Source: Deltaproteobacteria bacterium (lineage in GTDB: Bacteria; Myxococcota; JACPTQ01). Taken from it: a stretch of 64,000 nucleotides of DNA. Made by a program: the position numbers and the translations under genes. The stretch lies in contig JACPTQ010000011.1 of NCBI GenBank assembly GCA_016192705.1, positions 1 through 64,000 on the forward strand, given 5' to 3'. Below the pieces are notes generated by a model. It was given only the letters and a program-made list of their open reading frames with translations. It had not been told where the DNA came from and did no database searches. This document shows positions 1-8,010 of the stretch, piece by piece. Positions within the stretch are counted from its first letter, which is position 1. The number at the start of each line of letters is the position of its first letter.

Positions 1-1
1 G

Positions 2-1234
2 CGCGAAATCGCGCGCCTGCGCGCGGAGCTCAAAGAGATGATGGCGCGACTCGCTGAGCTTTCAGAGCGCGCGCCGGCCGAGCATCTCAACACCGATGCG
101 GTCGACTCCAAAGACCTTCTGGGGGCGCTCGAACGGGCGAATGAGAAGATTGACAGCGGCGATTTTGAATCGGCGCTTCGCGAGCTCGACGACCTAAAAA
201 AAGATCTCGACGATTTCTTGAAGCAGATTAAGGACGGTCGAGAGAAGCACGCGGAAGGCGCATTTGGCGAAGACGACCGCGAGCTGTCAAAGTTCATGGA
301 TGCTCTCCACGACCTCGAAACCGCGGAACGCGAAATCCTCGATGAGACGCGGGCCCTCGACCGTACCGCGCGGGAACGATCGGATGCGCAAAATCGTGCG
401 CGAAACAAGGCGGCATCCGATCGAGCCAGGAAAAAGCTCGAAGAGGCCGAGAATCAACTTCGCAAGGTTGAGCCGCAAAATTTCTTTCGGAGCGATCGCG
501 AGCAGCTCGAGCGCGCAAAGACGCGCCTCAAGGAAGCGGGCGAGCGACTCGATGAAAATGACATCAGCGATGCGGCTGAGATGGCCGAACACGGCGCCGA
601 CGCGATGCAGTCGTTGAAAGACGCGTTGGGGTTTCGACGGCTGTTGCGAGAGCAAAACGCGGGGGCGAACGAGCGGGTGTCGCGGGCGCTTGATTCAACG
701 CGCGAGGCGATCGAGAGCTTGCGGAAATTGATGGAGGGCGATGGCGCGGGCGATGGCGCAACGGCGGACGAGAAGGCAAAACGGAAACGCCTTGCCGAAC
801 GGCAAAGCGGCGTTCGAAAGCGGATGAACGCGCTGCGGCGAGAGATGGGGCGCGAAGGCGCGAAGATGCCGTTCATGACGCCGAAGGTTGGAGACAAGCT
901 CGGCGAAGCGGAGTCGAACATGGAGGGCGCGGAGCAAAAACTCAGCGAGGGGCGGCTCGGCGCAGCGGAGCGGAAGGAACGGGCGGCGGCTGAAAGCTTG
1001 CAGCAAGCGAAGGAAGCGGCGAAGGGGCGCGGACGCGACAACCGCGGTCAACGCGGCGAGAAGAATGATGGCGGGCGCGAAGGCGTGAATCGCGAGCGCG
1101 TTGAGATCCCGGATGCGAATCGGCATCAGGTGCCGAAGGAATTTCGTAAGGAGTTGCTCGACGCGATGCGCGAGGCGCTGCCGGAGCGCAGTAAGGAGAC
1201 GGTGAAGAAGTATTTTGAGGAGATCGTGAAGTGA
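2..1234 (+). CDS. DUF4175-like coiled-coil protein (5' truncated by window edge)
   Basis: The frame is open from base 2, so the gene begins before the window; an internal ATG at 38 is not necessarily its start. At least 410 residues are visible, almost entirely charged heptad-type helix rich in Glu, Arg, Lys and Ala, with a Gly/Arg/Asp-rich low-complexity stretch near the C-terminus. No catalytic motif is seen. The composition and position beside MoxR, DUF58 and VWA genes match the C-terminal coiled-coil part of DUF4175 proteins, whose N-terminal membrane part would lie upstream. It overlaps the next gene by four bases (GTGA). Family assignment is by composition and context only. Confidence 0.6.
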   Translation, partial: REIARLRAELKEMMARLAELSERAPAEHLNTDAVDSKDLLGALERANEKIDSGDFESALRELDDLKKDLDDFLKQIKDGREKHAEGAFGEDDRELSKFMDALHDLETAEREILDETRALDRTARERSDAQNRARNKAASDRARKKLEEAENQLRKVEPQNFFRSDREQLERAKTRLKEAGERLDENDISDAAEMAEHGADAMQSLKDALGFRRLLREQNAGANERVSRALDSTREAIESLRKLMEGDGAGDGATADEKAKRKRLAERQSGVRKRMNALRREMGREGAKMPFMTPKVGDKLGEAESNMEGAEQKLSEGRLGAAERKERAAAESLQQAKEAAKGRGRDNRGQRGEKNDGGREGVNRERVEIPDANRHQVPKEFRKELLDAMREALPERSKETVKKYFEEIVK

Positions 1235-3216
1235 ACAGGATGAGGAGAAACCACGGAGACACGGAAGCACGGAGCACCGCAGAAAATCTACTTGGGATCA
1301 CTGTTCGACGTCGTGCCACTTGGTGTCGGACGGCGTTCCTGGCACTCTTGGTCTCACCGGCAGCGCACGCGTCGTTATCGACCGACGCGATGGTCGATGT
1401 TGGGCGCCGCCTCTTGCGCGAATGGCGCGTCGGCGAGGCGCGTGAGCTCGGCGAATCGCTCGTCGCGCAAAACCCAAAAGACGCGAGCGTCCTCGCCCTT
1501 GCCGGAGAGGCACGCTTTTACGCCGGTGATTACGCGGGCGCGCTCGAGCTTCTCGGTCGCATTTCCGAGGGTGACGTCGATCGCGAGGTGCGCGAATTGA
1601 AGGCACTCGCGCGGTCGACAGCCGACGTCGTCAAGGGATTCAAGGAAGTTTCAAATCCAGGGGGCCACTTCACCATCCGCGTTCAGGCCGGTAAGGACGA
1701 AGCCCTGTTGCCGTACGCGTTCGAGGCGCTCGAAATGACGTACCGCGAAGTCACGGCAGACCTCGGGCATACGCCGCGTGGGCGCATCCTCGTCGAGGTG
1801 TACGACGCTCCAGCCAAGCTTGCGCGCGTTTCGGCGCTCACGGTGCGCGACATCGAAACGTCGGGCACCATCGCGCTCTGCAAATGGAATCGCCTCATGA
1901 TCACGTCGCCGCGCGCGCTCCTTCGCGGCTACGCTTGGCTCGACACGCTCGCGCACGAATTCGTTCACCTCGTCGTCACGCAAGCATCGGGAAACACAGT
2001 CCCCATCTGGCTTCACGAAGGAATTGCAAAGTTCGAGGAGAATCGTTGGCGCGAGCCCCGTGCACCGCGCGGATCGATTGCACTTGGCGCCGCTTCACGA
2101 CATCTGCTTGCGAACGCCTTGAAAAAGAAGTCGCTCATCACCTTCGAACAGATGCACCCGTCGATGGCAAAGCTCCCAAGCCAGGAGGCGGCTGCGCTCG
2201 CATTCGCTGAAGTCCACGCGGCAGTGGCGTATATCGTCGAACGCGCCGGGCAAACGGGGCTCTCAAAGCTCCTCGCAGAGTTGAAAGGAGGAAAGCCCGT
2301 CGAGCGCGCGGTGGGCGACGCGTTGCAGTCATCGTTCGCGCGTTTCAAATCTGATTGGGTCGCGTGGCTTGGAAAGCTTGGCTTAAAACCCGACCCCGCG
2401 CTCGCACACGGACGCGGGTTTGAGCGCCTTCGGTTCAAGCGCGGGCGAAGCGGCGCCGATGACGCGAAAGATTCGCTCGACCTCGAGACCATCCCGCGAT
2501 CGCAAAAAGAGGCGCGACGGTTTGCGCGACTCGCCAACATCCTTCACGCGCGCGGACGCACCAAGCCCGCGATTGTTGAGTACGAGAAAGCGCTCGAACG
2601 AGCGAAAGCGCCTCTCACCGCGATCGCCGCCCCTCTCGCGCAGGCGTACCTCGAGGTTGGAAATTGCGTCGGCGCCCTTCGCGTTTTGCGCCCCGTCGCC
2701 ACGCGCCTCACGAATCCCAACCACCTCGCACGATTTGGCGACGCACTCGGCTGCCAAGGCAACGCAAGCCGCGCAATTGCGGCGTACGTCGGTTCGATTC
2801 GAATCAACCCGTTCGCGCCGGATGTGCACAAAAAGCTCCGCAAGCTTTACATCCAAACCGGCGACCTCCTTCGTGCGACCACCGAAGCGACCGTCCTCGC
2901 GGCGCTTGGCGTTCACGAGCCGCCCGAGCCTCCCACTTCCGCTTCAAGCTTGCCCACGCAGCCGGAACGACCGGTTTCGCCCAAAGCCGACGCGGGTTCG
3001 CGCGCGATGGGGTTTCTCTCAGTGGACACGACACCTGTCGCGCAGGTATACCTTGACGGCGTGAGGATTGGTGTGACGCCGATTCGAGAGTGGCCGGTTG
3101 TCGCCGGAGTCCACCAGTTGAGGCTGGTTGCGGTAAGCGCCGCGACTGAACGAACGCTTCGCGTGGCCGTCGCAAAAGACGCGCGCGTGTCCGTGTCGGA
3201 GAAACTCGAACGTTGA
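1231..3216 (+). CDS. Secreted MA-type zinc peptidase with TPR and PEGA domains
   Basis: 661 aa from GTG, which overlaps the previous stop. A hydrophobic stretch after a basic region, ending in AHA near residue 48, looks like a signal peptide. A TPR-like segment follows, then a metallopeptidase motif HEFVH (about 242-246) with a downstream Glu in WLHEGIAKFEE, the zinc-ligand pattern of MA-clan gluzincins. More TPR repeats occupy roughly 420-560. The last ~70 residues form a PEGA domain (VYLDGVRIGVTP), often cell-wall or surface associated. The first 20 codons come from a dispersed repeat, so translation may really begin further downstream. Likely a periplasmic peptidase or structural protein; substrate unknown. 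Confidence 0.75.
   Translation: MNRMRRNHGDTEARSTAENLLGITVRRRATWCRTAFLALLVSPAAHASLSTDAMVDVGRRLLREWRVGEARELGESLVAQNPKDASVLALAGEARFYAGDYAGALELLGRISEGDVDREVRELKALARSTADVVKGFKEVSNPGGHFTIRVQAGKDEALLPYAFEALEMTYREVTADLGHTPRGRILVEVYDAPAKLARVSALTVRDIETSGTIALCKWNRLMITSPRALLRGYAWLDTLAHEFVHLVVTQASGNTVPIWLHEGIAKFEENRWREPRAPRGSIALGAASRHLLANALKKKSLITFEQMHPSMAKLPSQEAAALAFAEVHAAVAYIVERAGQTGLSKLLAELKGGKPVERAVGDALQSSFARFKSDWVAWLGKLGLKPDPALAHGRGFERLRFKRGRSGADDAKDSLDLETIPRSQKEARRFARLANILHARGRTKPAIVEYEKALERAKAPLTAIAAPLAQAYLEVGNCVGALRVLRPVATRLTNPNHLARFGDALGCQGNASRAIAAYVGSIRINPFAPDVHKKLRKLYIQTGDLLRATTEATVLAALGVHEPPEPPTSASSLPTQPERPVSPKADAGSRAMGFLSVDTTPVAQVYLDGVRIGVTPIREWPVVAGVHQLRLVAVSAATERTLRVAVAKDARVSVSEKLER
1248..1287 (+). 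repeat. Dispersed 'CCACGGAGACACGG' repeat inside a CDS start
   Basis: The sequence contains CCACGGAGACACGGAAGC, a close relative of a short repeat I recognise as recurring in many unrelated bacterial genomes; when translated it gives the familiar HGDTEAR peptide. Here it supplies codons 7-16 of the MA-peptidase gene, just before the signal peptide. One copy is visible in this window. Confidence 0.5.
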
Positions 3217-4277
3217 CAAACGACCGAACAGCCTCGCTTCCGGCCGACGCGGCGAACGGCGAAAGTCAAGAGTCAACCGGCGCGGCTGTTGGGGATCTTG
3301 AGTGCGTGCGCGAGATTGCCGACGCGCGGGCCGCGATCCTCGCGGAGATTGGGAAACGAATCGTTGGTCAGCGCGACGTCATCGATCACCTTCTCGTTTC
3401 CCTTTTTGCGCGCGGGCACTGCCTGTTCGTTGGCGTCCCGGGCCTCGCGAAGACGCTCCTTATCTCAACGCTGGCCGAAGTGCTGCGCCTCGACTTCAAG
3501 CGCATTCAATTCACGCCGGACTTGATGCCGTCGGACATCACGGGGACCGACGTTCTCGAGGAGGACCACACAACAGGCCGCCGCGCGATTCGGTTTATTC
3601 GCGGGCCCATCTTCACGAATTTGCTGCTCGCCGACGAGGTGAACCGAACCCCACCGAAGACGCAGGCGGCGCTTCTTCAATCGATGCAAGAGCGAACGGT
3701 TACGGCCGGTGGGCAAACCCATCCGCTGACGCCGCCGTTCCTCGTTTTTGCGACGCAAAACCCGATCGAGCAGGAGGGGACGTACCCTCTCCCCGAGGCT
3801 GAGCTTGACCGCTTCATGCTGAGCGTCGACGTGCCGTACCCGAGCGCAGACGACGAGATGGAAATCGTTCGAACGACCACGATCGGCGTACAGCCCGAGC
3901 TTCGCAAGATTTTGTCGCCCGACCGAATCATCGCGCTGCAAGAGATCATCTTGCGTGTTCCTGTGGCGCCGCACGTGTTGTCATACGCGGTGCGGCTGGC
4001 CCGGGCGTCGCGCCCCGCGGAACCGACGGCGCCCGCCAAGATTCGCGACTTTGTTTCTTGGGGTGCGGGCCCGCGGGCGTCTCAGTATTTGGTTCTTGGC
4101 GCAAAGGCGCGCGCAATTCTCGAGGGCCGATTCGCCGCCTCGGTCGACGACGTGCGTGCGCTCGCGCCGGCCGTCCTTCGCCATCGTATCGTTCCGAACT
4201 TTCGCGCAGAAGCCGACGGTGTGACAACGGAAGCGTTGGTCGCCGAGCTTTTGTCGCGCGTTTCCATCGAGTCATGA
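3213..4277 (+). CDS. MoxR-family AAA+ ATPase
   Basis: 354 aa from a TTG that overlaps the preceding stop (TTGA). Walker A GVPGLAKT lies at about 74-81 and Walker B LLLADEVNR at about 139-147, followed by the MoxR hallmark TPPKTQAALLQSMQE and the sensor segment ATQNPIEQEGTYPLPEAE. A C-terminal lid helical domain follows. MoxR ATPases act as chaperones that activate or insert metal-binding VWA proteins; the DUF58 and VWA/BatA genes downstream are the expected partners. Length is normal. An ATGA overlap leads into the ThiO-like gene. Confidence 0.93.
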   Translation: MTNDRTASLPADAANGESQESTGAAVGDLECVREIADARAAILAEIGKRIVGQRDVIDHLLVSLFARGHCLFVGVPGLAKTLLISTLAEVLRLDFKRIQFTPDLMPSDITGTDVLEEDHTTGRRAIRFIRGPIFTNLLLADEVNRTPPKTQAALLQSMQERTVTAGGQTHPLTPPFLVFATQNPIEQEGTYPLPEAELDRFMLSVDVPYPSADDEMEIVRTTTIGVQPELRKILSPDRIIALQEIILRVPVAPHVLSYAVRLARASRPAEPTAPAKIRDFVSWGAGPRASQYLVLGAKARAILEGRFAASVDDVRALAPAVLRHRIVPNFRAEADGVTTEALVAELLSRVSIES

Positions 4278-5353
4278 CGCCGCGGGCAAACGTCGATGTC
4301 ATCATCATCGGCGGTGGCATCATCGGCGCGGCGACCGCGGACCAACTCGCGGCACGCGGGGTGCGCGTTGGGCTCGTCGACCGCGCGTCGAATCCTGGCG
4401 TCGCATCAACGGCAGCGGCGGGTATCCTCGCGGCGCAAATTGAACCGGAGCGCGACGAGGCGCTCAAGCGTCTTCTTGTTGTGGGGCGCGATCGCGTTCG
4501 GTCGGCTGTGCCCGAGCTCGAAGCCGACACCGGCGTCGATGTTGAACTGCAAGCCGACGGCGCACTTTATCTTATTCGGGATGAAGCCGAAGTCGAGCAC
4601 CGGCGCCAGATCGCCACGACACAACGCGCGGAAGGGCTCCGCGTCGAGTGGCTCGCACCCGAGGAGATTCCAAAACTTGAGCCCGAGATTTCGGTCGAAT
4701 CGTTCGGCGGCCTTTACTTCCCCGACGATCACCGCTTGAACCCAACGCGGCTTCGCGAGGCGCTCCTCAAACGGGCAACCGCGCGCGGGATGGTCACGCT
4801 CGACGACGTCGACTTATCGGCGCCCGGCGGTCCCACCGTCGTTGTCGCCGCGGGCGCCTGGTCGACCGAGGTCGCGAGAGGCCTCGGCCTGCCGCCGATA
4901 CCCGTGGTGCCCGTTCGCGGCCAGATCGTGCAGTCGACGCCGTGGGATGGTCGCTTGCGGTCGACTGTTTTTGTTCGGTCGCTCGGATATCTGCTTCAGC
5001 GAAAAGGCGGCCGGCTCATCGTTGGCAGCAGCGTCGAGATGGTTGGATTCGACGCGACACCGACACCCGACGTTCGCGCCTCGCTCGAGAAGATGGCGCG
5101 GGGCGCGCTTCCCGGGATACGCGGAATCTCGTTCCCCGACACGTGGGCGGGCTTTCGCCCCATGACGCCCGACATGATGCCGATTCTCGATGCGGTCGAC
5201 GGCAACGCGCACCGCGTCGTGGTCGCCACCGGCCATTTCCGAAGCGGCATCGTTTCGTCGCTGATCTCAGGCGAAATCGCCGCTGCACTCGCGCTCGGCG
5301 AGTCCCCCAGCGTCGACGTCACGCCGTTTCATTTGTCGCGCTTTGATGTGTAA
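4274..5353 (+). CDS. thiO: FAD-dependent glycine oxidase (ThiO-like)
   Basis: 359 aa. The frame is open further upstream, but the ATG at 4274 overlaps the MoxR stop as ATGA, and the protein then starts directly with the FAD dinucleotide fold: IIIGGGIIGAATA at about 10-22, followed by the Glu/Asp end of beta-2 (LVDR). The body matches the DAO family: a substrate-domain segment GGLYFPDDHRLNP, and a C-terminal GHFRSGIVSS that contacts FAD. ThiO oxidises glycine to iminoglycine for the thiazole of thiamine. No thiG or thiS is near; it sits inside a MoxR cluster, so it could be another DAO-type amine oxidase. Confidence 0.8.
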   Translation: MTPRANVDVIIIGGGIIGAATADQLAARGVRVGLVDRASNPGVASTAAAGILAAQIEPERDEALKRLLVVGRDRVRSAVPELEADTGVDVELQADGALYLIRDEAEVEHRRQIATTQRAEGLRVEWLAPEEIPKLEPEISVESFGGLYFPDDHRLNPTRLREALLKRATARGMVTLDDVDLSAPGGPTVVVAAGAWSTEVARGLGLPPIPVVPVRGQIVQSTPWDGRLRSTVFVRSLGYLLQRKGGRLIVGSSVEMVGFDATPTPDVRASLEKMARGALPGIRGISFPDTWAGFRPMTPDMMPILDAVDGNAHRVVVATGHFRSGIVSSLISGEIAAALALGESPSVDVTPFHLSRFDV

Positions 5354-5365
5354 GAGCGAGAGAAC

Positions 5366-7030
5366 ATGCAACGGTCGTGTTTAAGACTGCGACGTGGCGA
5401 ATGCTCTCTCATGGCTGTGGGTGAGGCTCGCAAGACAGTTCTTGTTGCAGTCATCGTGGGTTTCGTTGTCGCGGCATGCCGCGGAGGTGAAGGCGGACCT
5501 GCAGCGGATTCGGACGCGGGAGGAGATGCGGGCGCCTTGACGCGTATCGCGTTCGCGCACGTTACGCCGCGCCTTGATGCGATGACTCTTGCGCGCATCG
5601 CCACAGATTGCGCGGTTTATTGCCAGGCACGCGGCGCGGACGGTGGATGCGATGCTGGGGCGACGATCGGCGCGGGGTTGAACGCAACCATCGCGCGCCC
5701 CGAAATTGTGTTGAGCTTGACGGAATCGGACGGCGGCGCCGTTGTCGACCGCGGGCTCGTCGTTTACGTACTCCACGAAGTCTCGGGGCTGGGCCAGCCT
5801 CCGGTTTGGAGCCCCGCGTGCCAGCAGCGCCAGCAGCGATTCGCGTTCGATCGGACTGGCGGTTCGCTCATTTTGGGCGGCGGCCAGGCGATGTTCGACG
5901 ACGTCTTCGATTTTCTGCCCGAGCTGCCCGATGCCACGACGCGCGATTTTTGCTCGACGCGCGACACGCGACTTTCGGAAGCGGTCGATGGCGGCATTTT
6001 CGCGACAACGCAGGTGACCATCGGCGCGGTCAGCGACGCGGGGCTCTGCACCACCGATGGTGGGCAAGAGGACTGGATCATTTTCGCCGATTTCAAGCTG
6101 CAGGCGGGTTCAGACGGAGTTGCGGCCAATGTCAACGACGACCTACGCGATGTCGATGGACCGGGCAGCGACCCGGCCTACTGTGGCGCTCTCCAGCGAA
6201 GCCCTGATGACATTCCGACGGCGATCATCGCGGGCGACCAATATGCCGCGACCTCCTGTTCGAATCTTCTCGACACCGCAGGGGTTTTCCCACGCTTCTA
6301 CGCGGTCGTTCGAAAAACGCCAGATGGGGGCGCGTCTCGAATCTATCGCGTGCCCATCTACGTCGATGGCGGCACGGAGGTTCCTGCTGTGTGGTTCCGT
6401 ACGGGTGGCAAGCAGGGCGCGCTCGTCGATGCTCGAACGCCAGGCCGCGCGGAGGGCGTCTTCGTTTACGCCGCAACGTCGCCGGACGCCGCCGACGTGT
6501 CGCGCCTCGCGTGGTTCCGCTACGACTTCGACGCCGACGGCGGTGCGGGCGACTTCGTGCGCGATGCGGGCGTTGCCGTCGCGGGCTATATCCCGCGCCT
6601 GAGCGGGCTTTCACACGTGGTCGAGAAGTACGCGCTGGGGCTGGCGCCGGATGGCGCAGGAAACTTTGTCATCGCGTACCTCACCGAGGACGCGGCCGAA
6701 TATTGCGACGTCGTTGCGACATCGCAGACGACTTGTTTTAAAGACGACACCGGACATCTCCGATTGCGCGTTGTCTCCACCGACTTCCGCGTCGCGCGCG
6801 CCGACGTCTCGATCTCGCGTGGTGATGCGGTGTCAGACGTCGATCCCGAGCGACTCAAGATGGCGCCCACCCATCCAGACCTGATCGTCAAGGACGGACG
6901 CGTTTTCATGGTGTACGCGTTCTCGCACTACCCGGCCCTGGGATGTGGCGCGGATGGCGGAATGCCGTGCCGTGGGAAAAGCGACATCGTGACGCAGACC
7001 TCCGTCGTCGACGTTTGGGGACTCCCGTAG
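5366..7030 (+). CDS. Large secreted lipoprotein of unknown function
   Basis: 554 aa from ATG 5366; a second ATG at 5411 would give a more typical lipoprotein N-terminus. The signal peptide ends with a lipobox VVAAC, then an Asp/Gly/Ala-rich linker as in myxobacterial surface lipoproteins. The rest is beta-rich with many 'DGG' turns and scattered cysteines. I recognise no enzyme motif. It begins 12 bases after the ThiO stop and ends 68 bases before the DUF58 gene, which has its own strong ribosome site, so it may be an insertion into an otherwise conserved MoxR-DUF58 operon. Confidence 0.75.
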   Translation: MQRSCLRLRRGECSLMAVGEARKTVLVAVIVGFVVAACRGGEGGPAADSDAGGDAGALTRIAFAHVTPRLDAMTLARIATDCAVYCQARGADGGCDAGATIGAGLNATIARPEIVLSLTESDGGAVVDRGLVVYVLHEVSGLGQPPVWSPACQQRQQRFAFDRTGGSLILGGGQAMFDDVFDFLPELPDATTRDFCSTRDTRLSEAVDGGIFATTQVTIGAVSDAGLCTTDGGQEDWIIFADFKLQAGSDGVAANVNDDLRDVDGPGSDPAYCGALQRSPDDIPTAIIAGDQYAATSCSNLLDTAGVFPRFYAVVRKTPDGGASRIYRVPIYVDGGTEVPAVWFRTGGKQGALVDARTPGRAEGVFVYAATSPDAADVSRLAWFRYDFDADGGAGDFVRDAGVAVAGYIPRLSGLSHVVEKYALGLAPDGAGNFVIAYLTEDAAEYCDVVATSQTTCFKDDTGHLRLRVVSTDFRVARADVSISRGDAVSDVDPERLKMAPTHPDLIVKDGRVFMVYAFSHYPALGCGADGGMPCRGKSDIVTQTSVVDVWGLP

Positions 7031-7098
7031 CCAGCGCACGACGCGGCCGGCGCTGCGGTTGCGAACGCGGCTAAGGATGCGGTAGCGGTAAGGAGCAG

Positions 7099-8010
7099 AT
7101 GATGGTCACCTCACATCGACTCGACCCCGACCTCGTTGCCCGAATCGCAAGCCTCAGCTTCCGGTCGCGGCACCTTATCGAGGGGTCCCTCACGGGCCTA
7201 CACCGCAGCCCGCATCGCGGCTCGTCGGTCGAGTTTGCGGAGCACAAAGAGTACGCGCCCGGCGACAACCTTCGCCACCTTGATTGGCGCGTCTTCGCCA
7301 AGAGCGACAAATACTACGTCAAGCAGTTCGAAGAAGAGACGAATCTGCGCGCAACGCTCATCGTCGATGGCTCGGCGTCGATGGCGTACGCTTCGTCCAC
7401 CGCACGCGCGGGCTCCAAATACGACTTCGCGGTTCAGCTTGTCTCGGGGTTCGCGTTCTTGCTGCTCCGCCAGCAGGACGCCGTCGGTCTCGTTGTGACG
7501 CGCGGGAACGACATCTCATCGGTTCCGCCGCGCACACGTTCGACGCATCTTCGCGCAATTCTCGATCTCCTCGGGCGGTCCACCCCGGCGGGAGCGACGG
7601 ACCTTGCCAGCGTGATCCGTCACCGCCTCGAGTCGATGGGGCGTCGCGGCCTCGTCCTCCTGGCAAGCGACCTCCTCGACCAGGCGGATCCGCTTCCTGG
7701 CCTGCTCGCCCAGCTTCGCCGGCGCGGCCACGACGTCATCGTTTTCCACACCCTCGATCCCGCTGAACTGACATTCCCTTTCGATGCGCCTCTTTTAATG
7801 GAGTCGATGGAAGACGACCGCCGCATCCTCGTCGAACCCCTCGCCCTGCGCGCAGCCTACCAGCGTGAACTCGCCGCCTTTACGTCGAAGTGGCGAAAAT
7901 GGGCGATTGAATCCGACATCGATTACGTCCTCGCCGACACAAGCCGCTCGCCCGGCGAGACGCTCGTCTCGTTTCTGTTGTCTCGCGACGCGGCGCGAGG
8001 CCCGTCGTGA
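7099..8010 (+). CDS. DUF58 domain protein (VWA-like)
   Basis: 303 aa. ATG 7099 is preceded by AAGGAG with good spacing. The DUF58 signature is clear: GSSVEFAEHKEYAPGDNLRH followed by LDWRVFAKSDKYYVKQFEEE, then a VWA-type strand with a DGSASM MIDAS-like motif near residue 92. DUF58 proteins work with MoxR ATPases and BatA/VWA membrane proteins. This copy lacks the N-terminal membrane helices found in some members, so it is probably cytoplasmic or peripheral. The stop overlaps the next GTG (GTGA). Confidence 0.92.
   Translation: MMVTSHRLDPDLVARIASLSFRSRHLIEGSLTGLHRSPHRGSSVEFAEHKEYAPGDNLRHLDWRVFAKSDKYYVKQFEEETNLRATLIVDGSASMAYASSTARAGSKYDFAVQLVSGFAFLLLRQQDAVGLVVTRGNDISSVPPRTRSTHLRAILDLLGRSTPAGATDLASVIRHRLESMGRRGLVLLASDLLDQADPLPGLLAQLRRRGHDVIVFHTLDPAELTFPFDAPLLMESMEDDRRILVEPLALRAAYQRELAAFTSKWRKWAIESDIDYVLADTSRSPGETLVSFLLSRDAARGPS

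Noticed and set aside
4058-5353. Longer 431-residue start for the ThiO-like gene
   Set aside because: The extra 72 residues overlap moxR and are Arg-rich; the ATG at 4274 overlaps the moxR stop and is followed immediately by the FAD motif.
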